Below are positions 44,280 through 58,223 of a DNA stretch of 64,000 nucleotides, one piece after another. Position 1 is the first letter of the stretch. The number at the start of each line of letters is the position of its first letter. Source of the DNA: Chionoecetes opilio (taxonomy: Eukaryota; Arthropoda; Malacostraca; Decapoda; Majidae); NCBI GenBank assembly GCA_016584305.1, contig JACEEZ010016272.1:205001-269000 (forward strand), in the 5' to 3' direction. Under the pieces are notes generated by a model. That model made no database searches. It was not told the origin of the DNA and was given only the letters and a program-made list of their open reading frames with translations. Made by a program: the position numbers and the translations under genes.

Positions 44280-44282
44280 GTA

Positions 44283-44855
44283 GTGTACACACCCGCTGAA
44301 GAACTCCACAATTTTGTTCTTAAATCAAAAACCAAAGTGGAGGAAAAGAATGGTGATGTACGTATGACTGCCTCTAGCGTCACTGTGACGTTACCCACCA
44401 TTGATGAGGAGGCTCCTAACTCATCCTACGCGGCTGTGACAGGGTCAGGAAAACCGACCCTCACTTGCACATACTGCCAGCGTGAAGGACACACCACTAA
44501 TAAGTGTTATATTCGTGTCAGGGATCAGCGTAAAGCCAAGAAAAAGAACAATTCTCGTGACGCCAGTGGTCCTTACAATGCTCAGTTTACCAATAGACAT
44601 TTTTATCAAGATGAGACGGCTCCACCGCGAAGGCAGACGCGACCTACCAACCCTACAATACACAAGCCTCATTTCTCTTCCCCTCGTGGCGCGACAGGAA
44701 ACAGTCCATATTGTTCAATCCATGACAGCACCACCCATTTTACTGATGATTGCTTCACGCTTCTCAAAATAAGAGACAACTTTTCCCGAGGCCGTGGAAT
44801 GGGCGGCGCCTCGTCGGGGGAATTCGTGCGTCATTCAAAAACAAAGCCAGGTTAG
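44283..44855 (+). pseudogene. Gypsy gag, C-terminal part
   Basis: 190 residues with a CCHC knuckle CTYCQREGHTTNKC (C-x2-C-x4-H-x4-C) and a second Cys/His cluster YCSIHDSTTHFTDDC. The N-terminal capsid part is cut off. The downstream frame shifts near 44850. A nucleocapsid function is inferred. Confidence 0.8.
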
Positions 44856-44869
44856 GAAGAAAAGTAACT

Positions 44870-45725
44870 AAGGAAGAAAATACTGCAGTGGTGTCAGATG
44901 ATGGTAATATATATGCATCTTTAGTTGCCGCTTGCAGTCAAGCTAACATAATGGCTTTGTCAACAAAGATGGGACAGAAAAGGCATCTTTTGCTGTGGAT
45001 ACTGGTGCCGCCGTCAATGAGCTGTCAGAAAAGGCTTACCTTGCACTAAAATGTGTGTCGCGTGGAAGCCGATGGCCTTTGCGTCCCAATGACCCAAATT
45101 TAATGGGTGTTACTAGCGAGCCTCTCAATATTTTTGGTTTTGTTCGCCTACCCATCACCTTAGGGAAAGGCACATCTATTATGCGCTTGGATTTTTATCT
45201 AGCGTCCAACTTCTCCTTGCCCACGGATGGGTTGCTAGGATTAGCATCGCTCAAATCCAACCGTATGGTAATTCATCCAGACATTGGTACAATCAGATTC
45301 CAAGGGAAAGGCTTTAAGGCGATGCAATGAGCCTTGCTTCCGGGTGGGAACTGAATCGCAAAGGTAAGGTAGGTACTTTTCCAGCTCAAGATGAAGCCGT
45401 ACCTGCTCTTCAGATTCCTGCCCAGGTGTCTGTTCTTGTAAAAGAAAAGATGTCACATAATGTAAATTCTACACAACATGATCCAATCGCGAATTGGAAA
45501 GTTGTTAATGCCACGGTATTAGGGAACCAAGAAATTCCCCACCGTGTGGCCATGCACATTCCCGTGTCCGTAGGGTGTGACAGCTGCCTTGAAGGCCCTA
45601 GTCATATAAAAAGACTAGTTGTAGAATCAACTCTGAGCACGGTTCGTGAGGGACATAAGACTGTCGCCCTTGTGGTAAATACCACCGGCGGTCCGATCAT
45701 TAAAACAAGGGGTCCTCTTAAGTAA
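44870..45725 (+). pseudogene. Gypsy protease region, broken
   Basis: Frames 44750-45049, 44995-45330 and 45327-45725. The protease active site is DTGAAVNELSEKAYL, followed by FYLASNFSLPTDGLLGLASL, the flap and C-terminal parts of a retropepsin. The active site lies next to a frameshift. The third frame is the connection region with no recognised domain. Confidence 0.75.
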
Positions 45726-45750
45726 AGCATTAGCTTATGACGCGTCGGTT

Positions 45751-46610
45751 GTGCCGGAACCTTTGGAACTCCCAGCTGCTTGCATTTCTTCAGTATACAA
45801 AAATTCACGCGAAAACAAGCCGGCTCCTGTACAAACCTTTGATACACGTGTCACTGTAGTGGACTATCCTGAATTAAAGCCTTCACTGTTAGGACTTTTA
45901 AAGCAATACCGTGATGTTTTTGCCATGTCAGGAGATTGTTTAGACGTTACTGACCGAATAACACATCACATTAAATTAAAATCTGGTACCCAGCCGGTCT
46001 ATATTCCAGCCTATCGACTACCTCACAGTCAGAGGAAAATAGTCGATGAACAAATAAAAGACATGCTGGAACAGGGTGTAATAAGAAATTCACGATCACC
46101 GTGGAACTCGCCCTTATTTCTCGTTCCTTAAAAGGACGGAAGTTACAGACCTGTAATTGATTTTAGGCGGGTAAATTAAGTAACTGAGGACGATAGGTAC
46201 CCTCTCCCTGTTTTATGTGACTTGTTGATGTCTTTAGGACAGGGTAATAAATTTTTCAGTAGCCTTGATCTTCTAAGCGGTTACTGGCAAGTACCGATGG
46301 AGCCCGTGTCTAGGGAAATAACTGCCTTTAGCACTCCCAGTGGACATTTTGAGTGGTATAGAATGCCTTTTGGGCTGAAATCAGCCCCTATCACTTTTCA
46401 GAGGATGATAAATACCTTATTTTCTGATATGCTAGGAAACAATGTATGTATATGCATATCTTGATGATGTGATAATTTTTAATAAAGATCCAGTCTCATT
46501 TTGCCACTTTAGAAGCTGTACTTCTCAAGCTTAAAGAAGCAGGTCTTAAAGCTAAAATCACGAAGTGTGAATTTTTAAAAGCTAAAATTTCCTTCTTAGG
46601 ATATTACGTC
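45751..46610 (+). pseudogene. Gypsy reverse transcriptase, broken
   Basis: Open stretches 45751-46131 and 46222-46464 carry MLEQGVIRNSRSPWNSPLFL, FSSLDLLSGYWQVPM and HFEWYRMPFGLKSAPITFQR, all in the order of Ty3/Gypsy. Stops interrupt it at about 46130 and 46175, and a shift near 46440 precedes the catalytic YLDD text. The lesions make it inactive. Confidence 0.85.
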
Positions 46611-46622
46611 GACGAGGACGGA

Positions 46623-47492
46623 ATGCACACCATGAATGATAAAATCAAAGCAATTCAAAACTTTCTACAACCACAGAGTGTAGACAATGTCCATTCTTTC
46701 ATTGGATTGTGTGGCTATTATCGGCGATTCATTAAAAATGTTGCCGCCATGGCATCACCTTTGAACAGATTGTTAAAGAAGGATATACCGTTTCATTGGA
46801 ATGCTGCACAAGACAAAAGTTTTCATGATTTAAAATTTACCCTAACCAACGCACCTGTCTTGGCGTTTCCAGATTTTAAGGCTCCTTTCATCATTTATAC
46901 GGATGCCTCCGCCCTGGGCCTTGGAGCTGTTTTAATGCAACCTGATGCACACGATAAAAATCGTACTATTGCGTACGCGAGTACAACTTTAAATCCTGCC
47001 GAGTCAAATTACTCTGTCACTCATCAGGAGACGCTCGCTGTTGTCTGGGGTCTCAAACATTTTAGGGATATTGTCTTTGGGTATGATATAACTATATTTA
47101 CAGATCACGCAGCCGTCACCGAACTATTTAATGGAAGAAACCTTACCGGTAGACTCGCGCGCTGGTACCTAACTCTACAAGAGTTTAATCCGACGTTTAA
47201 ATACGTGCCAGGTCGAGCCAATGTAGTGGCTGACGCCCTGTCTAGGAATGTACCAATAGGATCCGTGGGAGAAAAGCCCCCTGTTTTACTAAATTTAGCC
47301 ATTCATGAATTAGCCAATGCCCAGCGCCAACATGACGTGTGGAACAAGGTCATATTTGCTCTGGAATCAGGTGATGAATCACATTTACCAAAATTACCCA
47401 TTCCTTTCTCACAATTCTTTTTGTCATTAGGCGGAGTGCTGTGCTTTGTAGATATTGGCCTCATAAAGCAGATCCTGTGGCACAATTTGTGA
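46623..47492 (+). pseudogene. Gypsy RNase H and connection domain
   Basis: 289 residues: SFIGLCGYYRRFIKNVAAMA, then RNase H with FIIYTDASALGLGAVLMQ, HQETLAVVWGLKHFRD, ITIFTDHAAVTEL and VADALSRNVP. The D, E and D residues are present. It overlaps the next frame by a short shift. Confidence 0.87.
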
Positions 47493-48451
47493 TACCTGAG
47501 TCATATGTCCCTGTGGTATTAAAGTTAATTCATGATGCGGTTATTGCCGGTCATCCAGGGAAGGAGCGAACCCTTACTGCGGCCCGTAGAAGTTATTTTT
47601 GGCCGACCATGCGTGTAGACATAGACGCGTATGTGGCTAGGTGTGTGAAATGCGCCCAGCACAAAGGGACGGTGCCTAAGCCAGCACCGATTTTAGAATA
47701 TCCTCCCCCGGAAAGACCATGGGACGTAGTTGCAATAGACCTACTTCAGCTTCCCGCTAGCCATCAGGGCTCCAAGTACCTCTTAGTATGTGTAGATCAC
47801 TTGTCTAGGTACGTTGTTATGGCCCCATTAAAGGATAAAACTGCCCGTGCGATTGCTCACGCCCTCATAGCCAATCTATTTTGTCCATACTCGACACCTC
47901 GAGTATTATTAAGTGACAACGGGGCGGAGTTTCGCAACGCACTTCTAAGTGAAATTTGCAGAATGTTTAACATAAGTTAAACCTTTGTGGCTACGTATCA
48001 CCCCGCCAGTAACGGCCTTGTGGAGCGCACCAATAGGAAAATCCTAGAAATTTTGCGCCCGGTTATCAGTGGTTTACTAGAAAATTGGGAAGATTGGTTA
48101 CCACATGTAGCAGCAAGCATAAATGGTAGCGTTTGCGAATCAACTGGGCAAACCCCTAACTACATAGTTTTTGGGATGGAGAAAAGACTCCCTTATGACT
48201 TGCTTGGTAGTCCTCAACAACCTGTGTATAATATTGATGATTATGCTAAGAGCCAATTACAGGTTTTCTCAGACATCCATAAAGATGTAAAAGACCGACT
48301 GCTTGTTACCAAGGCTGCTATGTGCTCCCAACAACACAAGCGTTCTTCTCCTGTTACAGTAGAAAAGGGTGATTCTGTGATGGTCAGAGTACCCGAGAGA
48401 AACTCAAAATTGTCTCCTAAATTTGTGGGACCACGCCTAGTATTAGAATAA
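47441..48451 (+). pseudogene. Gypsy integrase, one break
   Basis: HHCC zinc finger (HDAVIAGHPG...CVKCAQHKG), catalytic WDVVAIDLLQLP (D), LLSDNGAEFRN (D) and PASNGLVERTNRK (E), with a GPRLVLE end like the GPY/F module. A stop at 47978-47980 separates the second D from the E. It would insert the DNA copy. Confidence 0.87.
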
Positions 48452-48681
48452 TTACAAGGTCATAAGTTTAAGATATTTATCCTTGGTTACAAACATTGGA
48501 AGTAGTTCACAGTGACAGACTTAAAAGGATCGGTGCAAAGCCTGATTTAACCTCAGTAGAAACTGCAAGAGTGTGCGATGCTACTCGTCTGAATACGGAT
48601 AACTCAACTTTTCCAACTAACCCACCTCATACTTATAGCCTTCGCTCTCGTAACTAATAGCTTTTATGCTTTGTTCCAGAC

Positions 48682-50398
48682 ATGTTTGCCTTCATATATC
48701 TCTTCACCCTGAGCTCTATTCTGGCTCTGGACCCTTCACACCTCAAGCCAGGAGCTCTTACTGCCCATTTGGGTCGAGTCTCCCTGGTGGAGGATGTGTT
48801 GTGGGTTAAGTGCCCCCATACTGCTCTTCTAAAGATACCGAGCAGGTTGAGGGAGGTCACGGAGCAACTGACCGCAGCTCTAATCCGATTGGAGCAGGAA
48901 CCCCCGAAGCAAACTGATTGGAATATTTTTTCTGTCTACATGGATCATGTGACCATGAATAATTATAATTATACAACCCGATATCTTCCTCTCTTACATG
49001 CAGGACTGACTTACCTCAATGATACCATCAATCTTGCCCTAGACAACTACCACGGCCTTGATGCTTCACATCGCACTAAACGGGGATTCATTGACGGTAT
49101 AGGTCAACTGTCGCGCATGTTATTTGGAACCGCTATGAATGAGGATGTGGATGAATTACGAAGAGGGTTTACTCAATTAGCTTCCATAGCATCAGCTAAC
49201 AATAAAGCTATACATTTAACCAGCATGAGAATTGCTAAACTTGAAAAGCATGTAGATGATCTTGCCTTGTATGTTAATAGCCTAACATTAATTCTAAATG
49301 AGGTGCTAGCTAATTTAAACAACATTTACTTTTCATGGAAATGAATCAAATACTTCACATATTGGAGAATACAGTTAACTCTCTTCTGCATGCTAACACC
49401 TTGATCATACAAAATATAGCGGACGCAGCGCGTGGAAGGGCGACTTCCTCTCTCTTCCCTGTCAAAGACTTTCTCCATGTTTTGGATATCGGCTTAAAGG
49501 ATTATAAATTAAACCCCTTGGTTGACTCACGCGGTATTCATCACTACTATCCCTTAGTGGAGTCTGTGCTGACGTCAGACGCAATAGTCATCCAGGTACC
49601 CTTTCAGTCACCGGATACATTTGAAGTTCATCAAATTAAACTGTTTCCTTTTCAGTGAATGAAACAATCATGACTTTAAACTTACCTAAATTGATGGTCT
49701 TAATATCTAAAGACTTTACGCTGTATGCTATTGGTCATTTATCTGACTTACAAAGATGTAAGACTGAGTATCTCAATCTGTTTCATTGTCCAGCCTCCCT
49801 CTTTGTTTTCTTGCCTGTAACGGGTGGAGTTTGTGAAGTTGTGCTGACCCGGAATGATGCTTCTAAGGCCCTGTCTTTGTGCCCTTATACTCACCTGGCA
49901 CCTAAAAACATATTCCATCGATCATTCTTCAGTCATCACTACTTCTTTTTCACAAAACCTTGCTTTGTGTCTGTAGTCTGTCCTGACGGCACTGAATACA
50001 AGGAAGTTTCAGGTCACTTTGCAGTTCTTCTCGTGTGTAATGTCCGCTCCGCCAACCTGACGACATTCCCCTCTAACTTCCACCTTGGTTTTACTACCAA
50101 TATTTCAAGTCTAATTTTTCCTATTGAAAGCTTGAAACATGTAAATGTCTCTAGTATCAGATATGTCACTAATAGCCTTTTCTGAGTTCACCTTTTCGAA
50201 TACCTCAGATTTGAAAACTGCTGTTCAGGACTCCCTACCAGTTTACTTTAAGTCCTTCTGAACATTATCCATCTGTCATTACTCCTATTATAATAATAAT
50301 TATTATTGTGATTCCTCTTTGCTATGCTGTCTGGAAAGCCCTCACCTTGTATAGGCATCTTAAAAGGAGCATTGCCAGCCCAGCCGCGAATCTCTAGG
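48682..50398 (+). pseudogene. Env-like membrane fusion gene, frameshifted
   Basis: The first frame (48682-49344) starts with a signal peptide-like hydrophobic stretch (residues 1-16), and has a furin-type RTKR at residues 131-134 followed by a glycine-rich hydrophobic segment with LFG, as in baculovirus F proteins and insect errantivirus Env. A coiled-coil-like stretch follows. Frames 49335-49658 and 49655-50185 continue after shifts. A hydrophobic isoleucine-rich segment (about 50278-50330) with basic residues after it looks like the anchor. The breaks make it inactive. Confidence 0.75.
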
Positions 50399-50554
50399 AC
50401 ATGTTTTACTGTAACATGGTTAGGTACATGTCTCTAGACCATCGCGAGGACGCGATTGGGTAGGTGACCGAGCGATATTAGGGTACTGAATAGGTAGAGA
50501 TATATGTATGTGTATAATTATTCCTATGTTAACAGACAGTGGCCAGGGGAGTAG

Positions 50555-51240
50555 TATGTTTTTTACCAGAATGCACTGTGGCACAAATGGAGGAGCGACA
50601 ACATAGCTGATTGCCACTTATCACAGTTGATAAACTGCGATTTCACCAAGGAAGGTGAAAACAATTGTGTCTATGCTGTGTCATCACCACCCGCCTGTTT
50701 ACCACCCATTAAGAAGAGCAACAACATAGCTGATTACCACTTATGACAGTTGATAAGCATTACACATTCAAGCATGTGTAAGCGAACTAAACTGGCCCGA
50801 ACTAAACCCGAACTAAATTGGCCTACCCCTCTGTTTTTATTTTATTCTCTTACTGTCTTGGGGTGTGTGTGTGTGTAAAAAAGGAAAAGAAAAAAAAAAG
50901 GCACCTGTCAACATAAGGAAACCTCCCCTATATAAGATGTCGAATGGCCGGAAGGAGCAGAGGCGAGAGGGCGACTCTTCACTCACGTACACGTTCCCTC
51001 TGAGTAACCTGTGGGTTACACGCTGTTGTCACTGAATGGTTCTGGCCTGTCTGAAGACTTAAGTTCCTTAGCCAATGGAACCCGTGACTAGTCGCTATTC
51101 CTCACATTGTACATATTTTACATAACTGTATATTGTATTCCTCGTTACTGGTACTTATATATTAACAAGCCTAAAAGAAACCGCTCAACTACTTTTTATT
51201 ACCCATACCACATCTTGGCAATCAATCCCAACAGATCATA
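50555..51240 (+). repeat. Probable 3' LTR region of the Gypsy element
   Basis: A purine-rich tract CCAGGGGAGTAG (about 50543-50554) is followed by TATGTTTTTT. The region holds two copies of a roughly 37-bp motif (CAACATAGCTGATTGCCACT and CAACATAGCTGATTACCACT at about 50600 and 50720), a TATA box and no ORF. The edges cannot be set without the other LTR. Confidence 0.5.
50929..50936 (+). promoter_or_regulatory. TATA box in the Gypsy LTR
   Basis: TATATAAG about 70 bp upstream of a TCACTCACGT-like start region, consistent with the U3/R junction. Confidence 0.5.
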
Positions 51241-51303
51241 GATGTTGTATGTTAATGGATTGAACCCAGTTACCCTTAAACAATAAGATAAAAAAGGGTA
51301 ACA

Positions 51304-51733
51304 ATGGTTGAAGAAATTTGCATTAATAGCACAACTGTTGGATGAAGAAGAGGAGTTGAACTCTAAAAGACACTGTTTTGGGTACATAAAGCCTTGAGAA
51401 AACGACAATTATCAGCACGGCACAGTCTCATTACGTTAAAATATTCTTCCCCAGAAACCGTTACATGACAGGACGGTGATGTATTGGAGCCGTGATGGCG
51501 GCGCACCGTTTAGTGTAACACGTTTATTTGTTTGAATGTAAGAAATATTAACGAATGTGATGAGACGGTGCCGTGTCACCATGATGGTATGGTGTGATTC
51601 GGCCTTGAGGCGGACGGTGTGGCGCCGTAATGGGTCTTGGTTTTGGTGTACCGTGTGGAAGACTTTTGACCCGTCTACAGGTACCGTTGCAGCCTTGTCC
51701 TCACCGACACAACTGCAACACCAGCTAGGTTTC
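51304..51733. repeat. Second copy of the Harbinger-like repeat block
   Basis: Matches 14491-14883 with scattered differences (ATGGTTGAAGAAATTTGCAT onwards), then 15103-15135 (GCAACACCAGC). It lacks about 210 bp found in the first copy. The left inverted end is missing. The right-hand continuation (CAGTCAGCCACAGGACAC) resumes at 52600. Confidence 0.7.
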
Positions 51734-52602
51734 GAATTTCAAGAGAACTGAAACTTGAAAATGCCAGTGGTCGCTGGCAGTTTTAACTCACAAGTTGATA
51801 ATAAGTTGGTCTACTGGAAAATAAAATATGGGCTTATTCCACTGCACTTAAAACACAAAAGTATAATACTAAGAACGATTTTCTTCTATATGTATATTGT
51901 ATGGAAGCCTGATTCTGTAAAACATGTATATAACCAAATAATCAAGTAGGTTATAGTTGAGGAGGCAATGGAAATGTTACTCTATGATATTATAGTCAAT
52001 AACGAATGTTTAGAAGTTAACTACATACACCTAGGCAGTCATATTTTCCTGTTATTATTGTGTATCAATTAGATAGAAAGCCTGGAAGTGCAATGAGTCG
52101 ACGCGTGAAGTCGCAATGTTTTGATTCAATCTTCCCGCCACAATGCCGGCATGCCGCCTCCACAATAATAACCTACTTGGTAGCAGCAACAGAACGATTT
52201 CGGCATTCTATATTCTTCTTTTATCCAAAGCATTGCTTATTGTATTTTGACAAGCATTTGCCAGACGCAGCAGTACTGTCTTAGAAAACAGTGTGAACAT
52301 CGCCCCCAATAAAACATGCTACAATATACATGTAAAAAATATATTAAGCTTTGATACTCGAGGTGAGTAATTTGCATTAAATTGCTATTATAGAATGTTC
52401 CATCATAATGCATGTCATCCATACAATTAGTAGAACAACAGAAGAACTATATTTTTTGGTGTTCAGATGCGATGCATCAATGTTTATCGCGAAATTGATT
52501 TATGAAAATACGAGTCGCGGAGCCAAAACACAGTAGACCAACCTTTGAGTTAAAACTGCCAGCGACCACTGGCATTTATCGAGTTTCAGTTCTCTCAAAT
52601 TC
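51734..52602. mobile_element. 870-bp MITE with long inverted ends
   Basis: About 57-bp inverted repeats: AGAGAACTGAAAC, then ATGCCAGTGGTCGCTGGCAG, then TTTTAACTCA, at 51741-51795 and 52537-52595. The copy at 15135 runs straight through the site, so this is a later insertion. No ORF. The superfamily is unknown. Confidence 0.75.
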
Positions 52603-52787
52603 AGTCAGCCACAGGACACAGTTCCATATATATATATATATATACAGGAAAATACCTTTTATCCGGATATATCCGGACTTCCGGGTAGCCGGTTAATGGA
52701 AAAGTCCGGTTAATGGGTAAGTATACATACGAAAGATGCATTTACTAAAAATAAACATAATATTGTATGATTGTTTGTATTGTATGA

Positions 52788-53037
52788 CACACACCCACAC
52801 ATACCACCCAACACACACACACACACATACCACCCAACACACACACCCACACATACCACCCAACACACACACACACATACCACCCAACACACACACCCAC
52901 ACATACCACCCAACACACACACCCACACATACCACCCAACACACACACACACACACATACCACCCAACACACACACCCACACATACCACCCAACACACAC
53001 ACACACACATACCACCCAACACACACACCCACACATA
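52788..53037. repeat. 24-bp minisatellite, left part
   Basis: CACACATACCACCCAACACA-type units, interrupted on the right by the solo LTR. ORFs in it are artefacts. Confidence 0.9.
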
Positions 53038-53042
53038 CAACC

Positions 53043-53949
53043 TGTGAAAGTTTTGATTTTTACTGGGGGTTTTAAGTACTTAGACTTCACTTACCTCTCA
53101 ATAATTAAATCACCTTCGGGTTCTTTGTTTGACTCACTATGAAGCTATCAGTCCAGGACTACATACAGGGTAAACAATAAACACTTGGTAAACACCTTAT
53201 CTAGTTTATTTACAAGATCTACACATAACAAAAATAGCACCCCCCAACACAAGATTCATCCACTCAATCACGCCCTAAATATCTTCCCTACATATGCCTA
53301 TGATAGCCTACCGCTTCTGGTTATCTGGCTGGGGAATAGATATAAGGGGTTATGGATTATGATTATAAGAACCTGTAGCCTCGAGCCTGTGGTCCTCGTC
53401 GCGCACACACGTGGTCGACTTCCTGTCTAGCGACTCGCTCCTTGCTTCCAGCTTGCGTCTGCCTCTACCAAGCCCTCCTTCTCCTCGCGGTATGACTTGC
53501 CCTGCGTCTGTTAGCAGGAACAAGCTCCAGACACGCGGGGAACTGGAAGGAGGTGGCGAGAGGTCCAGAAGACGTCCTCGGCTGGGGGAGGTGTAGTCGT
53601 GGCCGTGACCTGTAACAGAGTGAGCGACCCAGGCCGACCTGGATCCTCCAAGATGGCGGCTGGTGGCGCGTTGCCACTTCGGCTCATCTAAACATATTTT
53701 CTATACCCTGTTTCTTATTATGCATGCCTGAATTCCTATCAGCCACCACATGCAATTTACTTCGGGTGTCTCTGCTAGCGCACCCTGCTACTCGTGGGGA
53801 GGCAACTATGAGCCTAAAACCCCTCCCACAGACTGGAATCCTTTCCCGCCACCAGAAAAACATTAACTGGCATCCGCCAGCGGGGACAACAGCCTGGCGC
53901 CAAGCGCAAATATGGGCACTGAATGCATATAAAATGTCTAGCCATTACA
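53043..53949 (-). repeat. Probable solo LTR
   Basis: The insert runs TGTGAAAG...CATTACA (TG...CA). CAACC at its left (53038-53042) and CCACC at its right (53950-53954) fit a 5-bp duplication with one change; CCACC is the expected array text. An AATAAA on the minus strand near 53207 suggests that orientation. CCAAGATGGCGGC near 53650 resembles a YY1 site. No internal genes. Confidence 0.55.
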
Positions 53950-54285
53950 CCACCCAACACACACACACACACATACCACCCAACACACACACCCACACAT
54001 ACCACCCAACACACACACCCACACATACCACCCAACACACACACACACACATACCACCCAACACACACACACACACATACCACCCAACACACACACACAC
54101 ACATACCACCCAACACACACACACACACATACCACCCAACACACACACACACACATACCACCCAACACACACACCCACACATACCACCCAACACACACAC
54201 ACACACATACACCCACATACACGGGTGGTATGTGTGGGTGGGTGTGTTGGGTGGTATGTGTGGGTGTGTGTTGGGTGGTATGTGG
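53950..54285. repeat. 24-bp minisatellite, right part with inverted end
   Basis: Continuation of the array, ending with inverted GGGTGGTATGTGTGGGTGGG-type units, same design as copy 1. Confidence 0.9.
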
Positions 54286-54547
54286 GATGACTCAAAATAC
54301 CACTCCGGTCGTCGGGTAGCACTGACCTTGCCCACGGACTGATAAACACTGAATTATCATAGCGCATGGCGCATTATGGCGGGAATAAACAGGTGGCGAT
54401 AGGTGGCGCTCACGTCTACGGCGGCAAAATTAAAAGTTAAATATTTCGTTACTTTTTTATTTTTTAATACTATTTACTTACCTGCCACAAATTCCGGTTA
54501 TTGGGTTATTCCGGTTGTTGGGTATCCGGATAAAAGGTATTTTCCTG

Positions 54548-54681
<134 letters not shown>

Positions 54682-55911
54682 CAGGGAGCTCCCGAAGACA
54701 CAAGCAGTTAGGTTCCACCGGGCATACTCGTAAAGCGAAATCTCGTATAACGAAACACAAAACTAATGGTAAAATATAGGTTTGGTTCCAGGACCCCATC
54801 AATAAAAAAAAGAAAAAAAAAAAAAAGACAGAGTGTGAGTGCTTTCTCCTTGATTTAAGGCCTTGGAGATAGCTGCATGAGCTTGGTTCTGGCCTTCTAA
54901 CCAAGCATGCAGCAGACGCTCCATCTTTTCCATAATGGGGTCACGACTGCGAGTAGCTTGCACACTCGTACTGAGTGCTGAGCTACCAAGAAAGTTTCAG
55001 TACTTTCTCACTCAACTTAATGATAGTGCTCACAGTAGAAGATGATAATTTATTACAGATCCGACACTCGCTCACCACGCTGATGCCTCTTAACAATTTC
55101 CATCTTTTTAGCTAATGTTATTGGCACTCTAGACCGCTTAGCACTTGTACCATCAGCACTCGCACTTGAAGACACTGAACGCTTAGGAGGCTTAGTTAAC
55201 ACAGGTACACAGGTAAGCACTACCCTGGAAATTAAAAAAAGGCACAGCTGTACAATATGTACACCACGTGCTCACCACGTGATCACCACAGCACCACACC
55301 ACCGCACCACCACACCACCACACAAAACACAGTGAATTAAGAGTGTGACAGCACAGTAGGACAGAGCACAAATAAGTCACAATAAGCACATTAAATAAAC
55401 CAGCAAATCACTAAAATCGACTCGCAAGGCACAATACTACATACAAGCAACAAAGACGTTGTATGTACTCTTGCGGACGCCGCGTGATACACTAAACTCG
55501 AGAGGGTAGGGTAGGTAAGGGACAAGGGAGGGGTGCGCAGACCTCTTCCACTGACCACAAACTCGTCTCTGCGTATCTGAATCATTGTACATCGTCCAGG
55601 GATATGAATTGTTGTAGGCCACATTGTCGAACCGAGCCACCAGAATTATCATATTTTCAGATTGATTATATTATCGTACAACCTTAGGTAAAATCATATA
55701 GTCAGTAAATGACTTTATAATTTTAGTATATAACTTGTAATTTACTTTAGTAAATAACTTGGTAATTATACTCATCCCAGTATGAATGTCATAGCATTGG
55801 ATTTTCGATCTCGTATATTGAAAATAGACCCTAATTTACACATCTCGTATCATCGGATTCTTGTATATCGGATTCTTGTATATCGAATGCTCGTATAACG
55901 GGACCTCCCTG
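54682..55911. mobile_element. TIR family B element, copy 3, with transposase remnant
   Basis: Ends CAGGGAGCTCCCGAAG and, inverted, CAGGGAGGTCCCGTTATACG, TA at 54680-54681 and 55912-55913. It is longer than copies 1, 4 and 5 because it keeps a decayed transposase N-terminus (54830-55195). The subterminal ATACGAG motifs are present at both ends. Confidence 0.85.
54830..55195 (-). pseudogene. Pogo/Tigger (jerky-like) transposase N-terminal remnant
   Basis: Minus strand, across stops and shifts: KPPKRSVSSS, then ITLAKKMEIVKRHQRGERVS, then a helix-turn-helix-like KLSSSTVSTIIK, then RDPIMEKMERLLHAWLEGQN. This is the order of the DNA-binding part of Tigger/jerky transposases. The start ATG appears lost. 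It shows family B belongs to pogo/Tigger. Confidence 0.75.
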
Positions 55912-55917
55912 TATATA

Positions 55918-57830
<1,913 letters not shown>

Positions 57831-58223
57831 TGTCGGACCCCGCCGAACACGACAGTTACGGTCCTGACCCCGTCGTGCACGGCAAAATTCGTGTTCGGCG
57901 AATAACAGGTTCAATAGGAAAATAGGGGTTACGTTCCCAGACCATCACTTTTTGGGGGGTCAAAAAAAAATTTCACTTTTTTTTGATAAGTAAAAAAATA
58001 GGTTACGTTCCCAGACCCTCATTTTTGGAGGGTAAAAAATGTTTACTACTATTTTTGGGTGAATAAGATGAAGGAAACAACTGTTATTACAATTAATATT
58101 TTTTATTAATAATAAAAAATACCTTAAAACTAGAAAATAGTTTTCATTAACTATAAAAAAAATAGAGGTAACAGGCTACTTGACTGGTGTAGCAGGAGGC
58201 ATGGCTGGTGTGCTGGGTGGAGA

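Larger units (their letters stand above)
44270..51300 (+). mobile_element. Ty3/Gypsy LTR retrotransposon with env, decayed, 5'-truncated
   Basis: Gene order gag, protease, reverse transcriptase, RNase H, integrase, env, then an LTR-like region. The 5' LTR and gag start are missing because sequence switches from LINE to Gypsy at about 44270. Most genes carry stops or frameshifts. This is an old endogenous retrovirus-like copy. The right edge is not resolved, since only one LTR is present. Confidence 0.82.
52645..54547. mobile_element. TIR family F element, copy 2, split by a solo LTR
   Basis: Ends CAGGAAAATACCTTTTATCC and its inverse, TA at 52643-52644 and 54548-54549. The interior is the same 24-bp minisatellite as copy 1 and ends with inverted units. 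A 907-bp insertion (53043-53949) lies inside the array. It was inserted in a (TA)n tract. Confidence 0.85.
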
